Notes under the pieces: generated by a model
Seen by the model: only the letters and a program-made list of their open reading frames with translations
Database searches by the model: none
Told to the model about the DNA's origin: nothing
Translations under genes and position numbers: made by a program
Shown: one piece after another, positions 25,859 through 33,354 of the stretch
How positions within the stretch are numbered: position 1 is the first letter of the stretch
Layout of the letters: each line of letters starts with the position of its first letter
Assembly: GCA_022449565.1 (NCBI GenBank)
Contig: JAKUSA010000001.1
Coordinates: 1-40,516, forward strand
Direction: 5' to 3'
Source: Acidimicrobiales bacterium
Lineage (GTDB): Bacteria; Actinomycetota; Acidimicrobiia; Acidimicrobiales; MedAcidi-G1
DNA: 40,516 nucleotides

Positions 25859-27034
25859 TCAGTTGGCCACACTGAAGGGCAGCTCGGTGTGCCGGCGGAC
25901 GTAGTTCCCCGTTGCGTAGGCGCCGCCCGCTCCGTCGACCGTGAACTCCGGGCAGCGGCCTAGCAACTCCTCCAAGGCCACCCGCGCCTGGAGACGGGCC
26001 GCGGCGGCGCCGAGGCAGAAGTGGGTACCCGAGCCGAAGGTGAGCATCCGCTCGACCGGGCGGCCGACGTCGAGGCATTCGGAGTTCGCTCCGTACTCCC
26101 GCTCGTCACGGTTTGCCGAGCCGTAGCCGAGTAGTACCCGGGCCCCGGTCGGGATGGTTGTTCCACCGACGTCGACGTCCCGGGTAGTGGTACGGGCCAG
26201 GTTCTGGACAGGCGAAGTGAGGCGCAGGAGTTCCTCTACGGCGTTGGGGATGAGGCTGGGGTCGTCTAGGAGGCGACGTCGCTCCCCCCGGTGTTCGGTG
26301 AGGAGCACCGCCGAGCCGCCCAGCATCCCGGTGGTCGTGTCGTTGCCGCCGGCCACCATGGTGAAGGCGAAGCCGAGGATCCACATCACCGAGGCCTGTT
26401 CCTCCCCCAGGCCGACCAACTGCGAGACCATGTCGTCACCCGGGTCGGTCCGCCGCCGGCCGATCAGGTGGCTGAAGTAGCCGGCCAGATCAGCGATGGC
26501 GTCAAGACCGTCGGAGGTTCCGCCCTGGCCGGCACCGGCGACAATCCGCTCCGTCCAACCGTCGAAGCGGACACGGTCTGTGGCCGGCACCCCGAGGTAG
26601 TGGGCGACCACGAAGCTGGGAAGGGGCTTGAACAGATCGGCGATGATGTCGCCGCCCCCCGCCTCGACGACCCGGTCCAGGGCCGAGGTCACGAAGACCC
26701 GGACCTCATGCTCGAGGTCGGCCACCTGCCGTGGGGTGAACCCACGGCCAACGAGGCGTCGGAAGGCAGTGTGGTCGGGCGGGTCCAGGAAGACGATGGG
26801 GGTCACGTCGCCCAGGTCGGCGGCCGGCCCGTCGGGGTCAACGGTCAGCCCGGACGCCGAGGAAAACGTCGCCGGATCACGGGCCGCGGCAAACACGTCG
26901 GCGAATCGGGCCAGGAACCAGAAGTCACCATCACCGACATGGTGGACCGGGTCGCGGTCTCGTAGGTCCCGGTACATGGGAAACGGGTCCCGCCACGATT
27001 CACCGGACCGCAGTGAGAAGGCGACGTTCGTCAC
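25859..27034 (-). CDS. Cytochrome P450 (bacterial class I)
   Basis: 391 residues, soluble bacterial length. The I-helix is [13 protein letters not shown], the ExxR motif is EELLR, and the heme-binding loop [17 protein letters not shown] has the thiolate Cys340. [22 protein letters not shown] is the conserved C-helix region. It hydroxylates or demethylates a small molecule using ferredoxin-delivered electrons; no ferredoxin or reductase gene is in the window. It is first in the minus-strand hydantoinase/DAO operon and divergent from the BetA-like gene, with 124 bases between. Confidence 0.93.
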   Translation of the reverse strand: MTNVAFSLRSGESWRDPFPMYRDLRDRDPVHHVGDGDFWFLARFADVFAAARDPATFSSASGLTVDPDGPAADLGDVTPIVFLDPPDHTAFRRLVGRGFTPRQVADLEHEVRVFVTSALDRVVEAGGGDIIADLFKPLPSFVVAHYLGVPATDRVRFDGWTERIVAGAGQGGTSDGLDAIADLAGYFSHLIGRRRTDPGDDMVSQLVGLGEEQASVMWILGFAFTMVAGGNDTTTGMLGGSAVLLTEHRGERRRLLDDPSLIPNAVEELLRLTSPVQNLARTTTRDVDVGGTTIPTGARVLLGYGSANRDEREYGANSECLDVGRPVERMLTFGSGTHFCLGAAAARLQARVALEELLGRCPEFTVDGAGGAYATGNYVRRHTELPFSVAN

Positions 27035-27158
27035 GACGGGAGGCTACCGGTGGGACCAAAGCGTGTTCGCCCCAACGGCGCGGCCAGCGGGCAGAATCTC
27101 CGGTAGTGACGGGACTGGATCGGGCGACGGAGCCTCCGGGAGTGGGGCGGGGTGTCCT

Positions 27159-28811
27159 ATGACTGACTTCGACATCGTGATCGTGGGGGGCGGTTCGGCC
27201 GGCTGCGTCCTAGCCAACCGCCTGAGCGCCGATCCCTCGACCAGGGTCCTAGTTCTCGAAGCCGGTCGACCCGACCACCGGTGGGACTTTGTTATCCAGA
27301 TGCCGGCCGCGCTCTCGTTCGGGATCGGTAACCGGTTCTACGACTGGAAGTACGAGTCGGAGCCGGAACCGGGACTCGGTGGCCGGCGTATCGCTCACGC
27401 CCGAGGCAAGGTGCTAGGCGGGTCGTCGAGCATCAACGGGATGATCTTCCAGCGGGGCAACCCCATGGACTACGACCGTTGGGCGACCACACCGGGTTGT
27501 CGGAACTGGGACTACGCACACTGCCTCCCGTACTTCCGTCGGATGGAGACCTGTCTGGAGGGCGCTGACCAGTACCGAGGCGGTCACGGGCCGTTAGTGC
27601 TGGAACGAGGCCCTGCGGCCAGTCCCCTGTTCGAGGCGTTCTTCGAGGCCGTCCAACAGGCCGGGTATCACCTCACCGACGACCTGAACGGCTACCGCCA
27701 GGAGGGCTTCGCCGCTTTCGACCGGAACGTCCACCGAGGGCGTCGCCTCTCCGCGTCGGTGGCCTACCTCCATCCGGTGGCCCATCGACCCAACCTGGAG
27801 GTGCTCACCCGGGCCCAGGCCACCCGGATCCTGCTGGAGGGGAACCGGGCTGTCGGGGTCGAGTACCGACGGGGGCGCCGCCTCCACACCGTGACGGCCG
27901 GCCAGGTGATCTGCTGCGGCGGGGCGGTCAACACCCCACAACTCCTCCAAGTGTCGGGCATTGGCCCGGCCCGGGTACTGGAGGAAGCCGGGGTAAGAGC
28001 ACAACTGGACATCCCCGGAGTGGGGGAGAACCTCCAAGATCACCTTGAGGTCTACGTCCAGTACGCCTGCCGCCAGCCCGTGTCGGTGGCCCCCCACCTG
28101 GCGATGTGGCGCCGACCGTTGGTCTTCGCCCAGTGGCTGGCCCGACGGGGCCCCGGGGCAACCAACCACTTTGAGGCCGGGGGATTCGTCCGTAGCAACG
28201 ACGAGGTGTCCTGGCCGAACCTGATGTTCCACTTCCTGCCCATCGCCATCCGCTACGACGGGACGATGCCCACCCCGGGCCACGGCTACCAGTTCCACGT
28301 CGGGCCCACGTCCTCCAACAGTCGGGGATGGGTGCGGATCCGCTCCGCCGATCCCCTCCAGAAGCCGGCGATCCGGTTCAACTACCTATCTACTCCGGAG
28401 GACCGCCGGGAATGGCTTGAGGCCGTGTCGGTGGCGAGGAGGGTCATGGCCCAACCGGCGTTCGAGGAGTTCAACGCCGGCGAGTTATCTCCCGGCCCCG
28501 AGGTGGTCGACGAAGAGGCGGTCCTGGACTGGGTGCGACGCGACTCCGAGACGGCCCTCCATCCGTCCTGCACAGCCCGCATGGGCACCGACCACCTGGC
28601 TGTAGTGGACCCAACGACTCTAAACGTCCACGGTGTCCGGGGTCTTAGCGTGGTGGACGCTTCGGTGATGCCCAGGATCACCAACGGCAACATCTACGCG
28701 CCGGTGATGATGGTGGCCGAGCGGTCCGCCGACCTGATCATGGGCAATACTCCGCTCTCGCCCAGCCGGGTCCCGTTCCACCATCACGGCCAGGAGGACC
28801 AGTCGCCATGA
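27159..28811 (+). CDS. betA: GMC oxidoreductase, choline dehydrogenase (BetA)-like
   Basis: 550 residues. ATG 27159 starts [23 protein letters not shown], the FAD-binding motif; sequence upstream in this frame is a shadow of the P450. GMC signature 1 is [20 protein letters not shown] and signature 2 [17 protein letters not shown]. The catalytic His is His468 in [10 protein letters not shown] and the partner Asn is Asn511 in [11 protein letters not shown], matching the His/Asn pair of choline oxidase-type enzymes. The overall layout matches choline dehydrogenases, which make betaine aldehyde, but the family also covers other alcohol dehydrogenases. It overlaps the DmdA-like gene by 4 bases (ATGA), so the two are co-translated, linking an alcohol dehydrogenase to a methylated-compound demethylase. 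Confidence 0.85.
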   Translation: MTDFDIVIVGGGSAGCVLANRLSADPSTRVLVLEAGRPDHRWDFVIQMPAALSFGIGNRFYDWKYESEPEPGLGGRRIAHARGKVLGGSSSINGMIFQRGNPMDYDRWATTPGCRNWDYAHCLPYFRRMETCLEGADQYRGGHGPLVLERGPAASPLFEAFFEAVQQAGYHLTDDLNGYRQEGFAAFDRNVHRGRRLSASVAYLHPVAHRPNLEVLTRAQATRILLEGNRAVGVEYRRGRRLHTVTAGQVICCGGAVNTPQLLQVSGIGPARVLEEAGVRAQLDIPGVGENLQDHLEVYVQYACRQPVSVAPHLAMWRRPLVFAQWLARRGPGATNHFEAGGFVRSNDEVSWPNLMFHFLPIAIRYDGTMPTPGHGYQFHVGPTSSNSRGWVRIRSADPLQKPAIRFNYLSTPEDRREWLEAVSVARRVMAQPAFEEFNAGELSPGPEVVDEEAVLDWVRRDSETALHPSCTARMGTDHLAVVDPTTLNVHGVRGLSVVDASVMPRITNGNIYAPVMMVAERSADLIMGNTPLSPSRVPFHHHGQEDQSP

Positions 28812-29917
28812 CCTACCGGATCACCATGGGGGCCCGGGTCCGGAAGTCGCCGTTCTTCACAGCCACGGTGGCCCATGGGGTTACCCAGTTTTCGGCCTAC
28901 AACCACATGCTCATGCCCACCTCCTATGGCGACCCCGACGCTGAATACCAGGCGCTCACCCAGAGGGTGTCGATCTGGGATGTGGCCTGTGAACGCCAGG
29001 TCGAAGTGGTCGGACCCGACGCCCCGGCACTCGTCCAGTACCTGTCGGCCCGGGACATGGCCACCTGCCCTGTCGGTCGGGCTCGGTACACGCCGATCTG
29101 TGATCACGACGGGACCCTGATCAACGATCCGATCACCCTCCGTCTCTCCGGCGACCGGTTCTGGCTCTCCATTGCCGATGGGGACCTGGAGTTGTGGGCC
29201 CGGGCCGTGGCTGTCGAGCGGGGCCTGGACTGCGCGGTGTTCGAGCCCGACGTCTCTCCGTTGGCCGTCCAGGGCCCCCGGGCCGACGACACCATGGCTG
29301 ATCTGGTCGGCGAATGGGTACGCGACCTCTCGTTCTTCGCCTTCGTCGAGACCAACCTGAACGGAATCCCGTTGGTGGTCTGCCGGTCTGGGTGGAGCGG
29401 GCAGGGCGGCTTCGAGTTGTTCCTTACCGACGGTTCCCGGGGCGGGGAACTGTGGGACCGGGTGTGGGAGGCCGGTCTGGCCTACGGCATCCATCCGGGC
29501 ACCCCCAACCCCGCTGAACGGATCGAGAGCGGCCTGTTGTCCTACCGGTGCGATTGTGCCGGATCGGCGACACCATTGGAGTTGGGACTAGGACGGTTCC
29601 TGACCCTCGACCGAGATGATGAGTTCGTGGGCAAGGCGGCCCTGCTGGCTGAGCGAGAGAGTGGCCCGGCTCGCCGATTGGTGAAGGTGTCGCTATCCGG
29701 AGACCGCCTGGCTTCGCCCAGCGAGCACCCGTGGCCAGCTCGGGACGCCCACGGATCCCCGGTGGGCGAAGTGAGGGTGGCGGTGTGGTCACCCGCCCTG
29801 GCCTCCAACCTCGCCCTGGCCCTTGTGGAGGCCTCGGCGGCTGGTAGCGGGTTCACCGCCCTAACCCCGGACGGTGACGAACTGGTGGCCACGCACCTGT
29901 CTTTCTTCGGCGAGTAG
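28808..29917 (+). CDS. dmdA: DMSP demethylase (DmdA)-like, GcvT-family aminomethyltransferase fold
   Basis: 369 residues of the GcvT fold. Several stretches match DmdA of marine bacteria as I remember it: [11 protein letters not shown] near the N-terminus, [40 protein letters not shown], and [12 protein letters not shown] towards the C-terminus. DmdA moves a methyl group from dimethylsulfoniopropionate to tetrahydrofolate, giving methylmercaptopropionate. Close relatives act on dimethylglycine, sarcosine or glycine, so the substrate needs a tree. The start overlaps the BetA-like stop. No dmdB, dmdC or dmdD homologue is obvious beside it, although an acyl-CoA dehydrogenase lies about 6 kb away. 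Confidence 0.7.
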   Translation: MTYRITMGARVRKSPFFTATVAHGVTQFSAYNHMLMPTSYGDPDAEYQALTQRVSIWDVACERQVEVVGPDAPALVQYLSARDMATCPVGRARYTPICDHDGTLINDPITLRLSGDRFWLSIADGDLELWARAVAVERGLDCAVFEPDVSPLAVQGPRADDTMADLVGEWVRDLSFFAFVETNLNGIPLVVCRSGWSGQGGFELFLTDGSRGGELWDRVWEAGLAYGIHPGTPNPAERIESGLLSYRCDCAGSATPLELGLGRFLTLDRDDEFVGKAALLAERESGPARRLVKVSLSGDRLASPSEHPWPARDAHGSPVGEVRVAVWSPALASNLALALVEASAAGSGFTALTPDGDELVATHLSFFGE

Positions 29918-29940
29918 GCCGTCGGCGGTACCTAGGCCCC

Positions 29941-30009
29941 TCAGTAGAACCAGGGTTGCTCGGGGACCCGTCCGGCCGCCGCCTCGGGGTGGCTCAGGTC
30001 GGTGGCCAT
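29941..30009 (-). CDS. Possible 22-residue small ORF between divergent/convergent genes
   Basis: In the gap between the DmdA-like gene and the UGSC partner gene, the minus strand has an ATG-to-TGA frame encoding 22 residues (begins MATDLSHPEAAAG, ends VPEQPWFY). It is supported by a -10-like GATACT ending 6 bases before the ATG, as in other leaderless-looking genes here. There is no ribosome site. I do not recognise a family. The distinctive aromatic end could be a peptide function or chance. Confidence 0.3.
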   Translation of the reverse strand: MATDLSHPEAAAGRVPEQPWFY

Positions 30010-30015
30010 GACCGG

Positions 30016-30021
30016 AGTATC
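30016..30021 (-). promoter_or_regulatory. Possible -10 element for the small ORF
   Basis: GATACT on the minus strand, 6 bases before the ATG of the 22-codon ORF. It mirrors the plus-strand GACAAT placed 6 bases before the GTG at 30054, making a compact divergent promoter pair. Confidence 0.3.
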
Positions 30022-30041
30022 CCACCGGGGCCTGAATGGGA

Positions 30042-30047
30042 GACAAT
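30042..30047 (+). promoter_or_regulatory. Possible -10 element for the UGSC partner gene
   Basis: GACAAT lies exactly 6 bases before the GTG at 30054, resembling TANAAT except at the first base. A transcript starting near the GTG would be leaderless. This is the reason for preferring 30054 over the ATG at 30036. Confidence 0.3.
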
Positions 30048-30053
30048 GCCGCG

Positions 30054-31094
30054 GTGGACGACTACCAGGGACTCGTCGAGGTGGCCGACCAGGGCCCCGA
30101 GGGACTCTACGAATACTTCAGCGAGCGCGGCTGGGGAGACGGCCTGCCTCTGGTCGCACCGACCCACGAGCGGGTCGAAGAATCTCTGTCCCACGCCGAC
30201 GGAGACCCCGACGAGCCAGTGGCCATACTGTCCCCACGTGACGGGGTGGCCACCCGAAGGGCGGTGGCCGTCAACGCCGTGCTGGCCGGTTGCCGACCCG
30301 AGTACCTGCCGGTGGTGTTGACCGCCGTGCGGGCCCTCGGCCACCAGCAGGTCAACCTGCGGGGGGTCAACGCCACCACCCACCCGGTGGCACCACTGTC
30401 GATTGTGCACGGTGAGGTAGTCGACGCCCTGGGGTTCAATGCCGGTCTCGGCGCATTCGGGCCGGGGACCAGGGCCAACGCCACCGTTGGGCGGGCCGTC
30501 CGGCTGGTCCTACTCCACGTGGCTGGTGCTCGCCCCGGTCCCGGTGACGCCTCCACCCAGGGGCAGCCGTCCAAGTACACCTACTGCGTAGCCGAGAATT
30601 CGGCCGAGAGCCCCTGGGAGCCGTACCACCGCTCGGTCGGAGTGGAGGCACCAAGCGCGGTGACCGTGCATTGTGGGGAAAATCCCCACAACTTCCACGA
30701 CATGGAATCCGATCGCATCGAGCGCATCCTCGACAAGGCGGCGTCGGCCATGGCCACGTTCGGCGTGAACAATGCCTGCATCTCAGGAGGGGAGTGGTTC
30801 ATCGGACTGTGCCCCGAACACGCCGCGGTGGCCGACGGCGACGGTTGGGGGAGAGCCGACGTCGCCGCCTACCTGTTCGAGCATGCCCGGCGTCCCGCGT
30901 CGGAGTTCCGGGCCCAGTTCGACCGGCTGGCCTGGGCCGATTGGATGCGGACGGCTGACGACGAGGCCCTGCTGCCTATGACCCAGGAACCCGGCAACAT
31001 CCGGGTCTTCGTGACCGGGGGGCCGGGCAAACACTCATGCGTGATTCCCAGTTGGGGGATGACCCGCAGTGTGACCCTCCCGGTAGCAGGCTGA
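30054..31094 (+). CDS. Conserved protein adjacent to UGSC selenoprotein (unknown function)
   Basis: 346 residues from GTG 30054; ATG 30036 would add 6. I recall proteins with an N-terminal segment like YFSERGWGDGLPLVAPTHERVE next to or fused with UGSC-family proteins, but no reaction is known to me. Visible features are conserved-looking cysteines in LAGCRPEYLP, YTYCVAEN, TVHCGENPHNF, NNACISGGEWFIGLCPEHA and HSCVIPSWG, and a Gly-rich segment FNAGLGAFGPGTRANATVGRAVRL. No signal peptide or membrane helix is seen. It ends 18 bases before the UGSC gene, so the two are probably an operon and likely form a functional pair, perhaps with the selenol acting on a substrate bound here. That last point is inference. 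Confidence 0.7.
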   Translation: MDDYQGLVEVADQGPEGLYEYFSERGWGDGLPLVAPTHERVEESLSHADGDPDEPVAILSPRDGVATRRAVAVNAVLAGCRPEYLPVVLTAVRALGHQQVNLRGVNATTHPVAPLSIVHGEVVDALGFNAGLGAFGPGTRANATVGRAVRLVLLHVAGARPGPGDASTQGQPSKYTYCVAENSAESPWEPYHRSVGVEAPSAVTVHCGENPHNFHDMESDRIERILDKAASAMATFGVNNACISGGEWFIGLCPEHAAVADGDGWGRADVAAYLFEHARRPASEFRAQFDRLAWADWMRTADDEALLPMTQEPGNIRVFVTGGPGKHSCVIPSWGMTRSVTLPVAG

Positions 31095-31112
31095 GATGGC
31101 AGGCTGGGAGCC

Positions 31113-31646
31113 ATGGCGACCCTGATCCACCGGCCCGACGGGCCCCTCGCCGATGGCGCCGTCCAACTCTCCTCGACCACCCCGGTGCTGTCCGGCGGGC
31201 GAATCGGCGTGCTCGACAACGGCAAGCCCAACGCACGGCTGCTGCTCACCCGGGCCGCCGAAGGCCTGGCCGGGCGGATAGGGGGACACCTAGCCACCGT
31301 CACCGGTAAGGGGGCGGGGGCCAACGCAGCAACCGCTTGTACCTCCCAGGTCCTCGAGACCCTCAGCAAGGAGGTCGAGCTGGTCCTCACCGGCTCGGCC
31401 GATTGAGGTTCGTGCACGTCGTGGAGTGTCCACGACCTCGTACAGCTCGAAAAGGCGGGCACACCCACCGTGGTGTTCACCACCGAACCCTTCGAGGTAC
31501 TCACCACCTCGGCCGCCGACAGCCTGGGACTCCCGGAAGCCCGGATCGTCGTGGTACCGCACCCCCTAGGGGGCACCGACCAGGCGACGGTCGTCGGGTG
31601 GGCCGAGGCTGCCGTGGACCGGCTGGTCGAGGTGCTCGGGGCGTGA
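31113..31646 (+). CDS. UGSC-family selenoprotein, TGA read as Sec98
   Basis: 177 residues when the TGA at 31404-31406 is read as selenocysteine. The upstream frame ends ...VELVLTGSAD and the downstream frame continues, with no break, GSCTSWSVHDLVQLEKAGTPTVVFTTEPF... to a TGA at 31644-31646. The resulting U-G-S-C motif is the hallmark of the UGSC family, where Cys homologues have CGSC. The N-terminal half contains VLSGGRIGVLDNGKPNARLLL, a Rossmann-like start, and the C-terminal half ends in VVPHPLGGTDQATVVGWAEAAVDRLVEVL. A SECIS-like hairpin follows the TGA. The first 97 residues alone would be a truncated protein. The gene follows the partner gene by 18 bases and precedes an SDR by 4. Likely redox role through a selenenylsulfide or selenol; substrate unknown. 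Confidence 0.88.
31418..31436 (+). promoter_or_regulatory. Bacterial SECIS element of the UGSC gene
   Basis: Counting the U of UGA (31404) as 1, bases 15-21 (GUCGUGG) pair perfectly with 27-33 (CCACGAC) around the loop AGUGU at 22-26. G23 and U24 sit exactly where the SelB-contacting G-U falls in the other SECIS of this window and in E. coli fdhF as I recall it. The stem lies within the coding frame. Confidence 0.85.
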
Positions 31647-31650
31647 GCCG

Positions 31651-32454
31651 ATGAGCGTCACCATCGACCATTCGGGAGCTCGGGTGCTCGTCACCGGGTC
31701 GGGGGCGGGCATCGGCCGCGAGGTGGCCCGCTGGTTCGCCAGGGCTGGAGCCACTGTGGCCGTGGCCGACGCCAGGTCCGACATGGCCGATGAGACGGTC
31801 GCCCTCATCGACCAGGAAGGCGACGGCGGGGCGTTCGCGGTGGTCGTCGACGCCCGAGACGACCAGGAACTGGAACGCATGGTCGAGGAGTCGGCCGGGA
31901 AGCTCGGGGGTCTGGACGTGGCGGTCAACAACATCGGGATGCTCGGCCCGCGGGGCACGGCGCCCCTCCTGGACATGGACGGTGAACGGTGGCGCGACGT
32001 ACTCGACCAGAACCTGGTGCTCACCGCCCTTTGCATGCGGGCTGAGGCACGGGTGATGGTCGACGGGGGAGCCGGCGTGATCATCAACGTCAGTTCCGGT
32101 GAGACAACCCGGCCGTCACCGTTCCTGGCCGGCTACGGGGCGGCCAAGGCGGGGATCAACCACCTCACCGGTACGGCAGCAGTCGAATGGGGACCGTCTG
32201 GAATCCGCGTCCTGGCCATAGCCCCCGGGACCACGCTCACCGAGACCGTCTCGGCCGTGCTGAGCGAGGAGCAGGGGGCGGCCATCGCCGCTTCAAACCC
32301 GCTGCGGCGACTGGGAGACCACGACGAACTGGGACGCCTTGCCGTGTTCCTGGCCTCCGATCTGGCCCGCAACATCACCGGACAACTGATCCTGGCCGAC
32401 GCCGGAGCACACCTGGCCCGGGATCGGCCCGCTATCCCGGGCACCGGGGAGTGA
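31651..32454 (+). CDS. Short-chain dehydrogenase/reductase (SDR)
   Basis: 267 residues, starting 4 bases after the UGSC stop. RVLVTGSGAGIGREVARWF binds the cofactor, VADARSDMADE carries an Asp after strand 2 (NAD preference), NNIG in DVAVNNIGMLGP replaces the usual NNAG, and the catalytic motif is LAGYGAAKAGINHLTG with Ser in INVSSGE. The C-terminal AVFLASDLARNITGQLILADAG is normal. The tight spacing suggests co-transcription with the UGSC pair and the following dioxygenase. Substrate unknown. Confidence 0.9.
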   Translation: MSVTIDHSGARVLVTGSGAGIGREVARWFARAGATVAVADARSDMADETVALIDQEGDGGAFAVVVDARDDQELERMVEESAGKLGGLDVAVNNIGMLGPRGTAPLLDMDGERWRDVLDQNLVLTALCMRAEARVMVDGGAGVIINVSSGETTRPSPFLAGYGAAKAGINHLTGTAAVEWGPSGIRVLAIAPGTTLTETVSAVLSEEQGAAIAASNPLRRLGDHDELGRLAVFLASDLARNITGQLILADAGAHLARDRPAIPGTGE

Positions 32455-32464
32455 GAGCTCCGAG

Positions 32465-33346
32465 TTGACCCCCGGTCGGGAACCACTGCGGGACGTCACC
32501 GACTCTGAGATCCGGGTGTTCACCGACGACGGGGTCGTACACCTCCCGGGGATTCTCCCCGGGGCGTGGATCGACCTGCTGGACGGCCCGGTCGACGAGA
32601 CCATCGCCGACCCGTCGGTCACCGCGGATCTGACCGCATTGGGCGAGGACCTGGCCGCCGACCTCGGCTCCGAACCCCTGATCGACCCCCGCACCTCTGG
32701 GGGACACTTCCTGTCAGGAGTCGACCACTGGCGACACCATGAGGCGTTCGCCGCGTTCGCCACCGCCTCCCCCCTGGCGGAGATCGCTGGGGTACTGATG
32801 GGGGCCGGCCACGTCAACCTCTACGAAGACTCGGTCCTGGTGAAGGAGCCGGGAACCGCCGAGGAAACGGCATTCCACCAGGACCTCGGGTATTTCCACC
32901 TGACCGGCGACCGCATCTGCACGACCTGGGTCCCACTGGACCGGGTCGGGGTTGACACCGGAGCCGTGGCCTACCTGCGGGGCTCCCACCTGACCGGCAC
33001 CGTCTATAGGCCAAACTGGTTCGTCACCACCGATCCACTGCCGGGCACCGAGGGCGAACCGGTCCCGTCGATCCGGCCCGACGACGACCACCCGGACCTG
33101 ATCCGGTTCGAAGTTGCGCCCGGTGACATCGTGGTCCACCATGCGGCCACCCTCCATGGAGCAGGTGCCAACCTGTCACCATCGCGCCGTCGCCGCGCCA
33201 TCTCGGTCCGCTACTGCGGTGACGGCGTGCGCTACCAGATCCGTCCCGGCGCGCCTACCAAACCCCACCACTCCGAGGTGTCGAGCGGAGACATGGTGGT
33301 CGACCACCCCGATTGCCCCCTGGTCTGGACACGTCCTCCCGGATAG
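32465..33346 (+). CDS. Phytanoyl-CoA dioxygenase (PhyH)-family protein
   Basis: 293 residues from a TTG 10 bases after the SDR stop; no ATG or GTG lies between, and the nearest later candidate is a GTG near residue 18, so the start is uncertain. The 2-oxoglutarate/Fe(II) facial triad begins with His138-x-Asp140 in TAFHQDLGYFHL, and the distal His and 2-oxoglutarate Arg are in GDIVVHHAATLHGAGANLSPSRRRRAISVRY. FTDDGVVHLPGIL is the typical PhyH N-terminus. It hydroxylates an aliphatic or amine-bearing substrate. Last gene of the UGSC cluster, convergent with the ADH gene 8 bases away. Confidence 0.88.
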   Translation: MTPGREPLRDVTDSEIRVFTDDGVVHLPGILPGAWIDLLDGPVDETIADPSVTADLTALGEDLAADLGSEPLIDPRTSGGHFLSGVDHWRHHEAFAAFATASPLAEIAGVLMGAGHVNLYEDSVLVKEPGTAEETAFHQDLGYFHLTGDRICTTWVPLDRVGVDTGAVAYLRGSHLTGTVYRPNWFVTTDPLPGTEGEPVPSIRPDDDHPDLIRFEVAPGDIVVHHAATLHGAGANLSPSRRRRAISVRYCGDGVRYQIRPGAPTKPHHSEVSSGDMVVDHPDCPLVWTRPPG

Positions 33347-33354
33347 AGCGACCG

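Noticed and set aside
24833-25963. 376-codon plus-strand frame
   Set aside because: Antisense of HyuA, SDR and P450 genes; it spans several real gene boundaries and has no family features.
31113-31406. A 97-residue protein ending at the first TGA
   Set aside because: The downstream frame is open, starts with the GSC part of the UGSC motif and carries a SECIS hairpin, so the TGA is better read as Sec.
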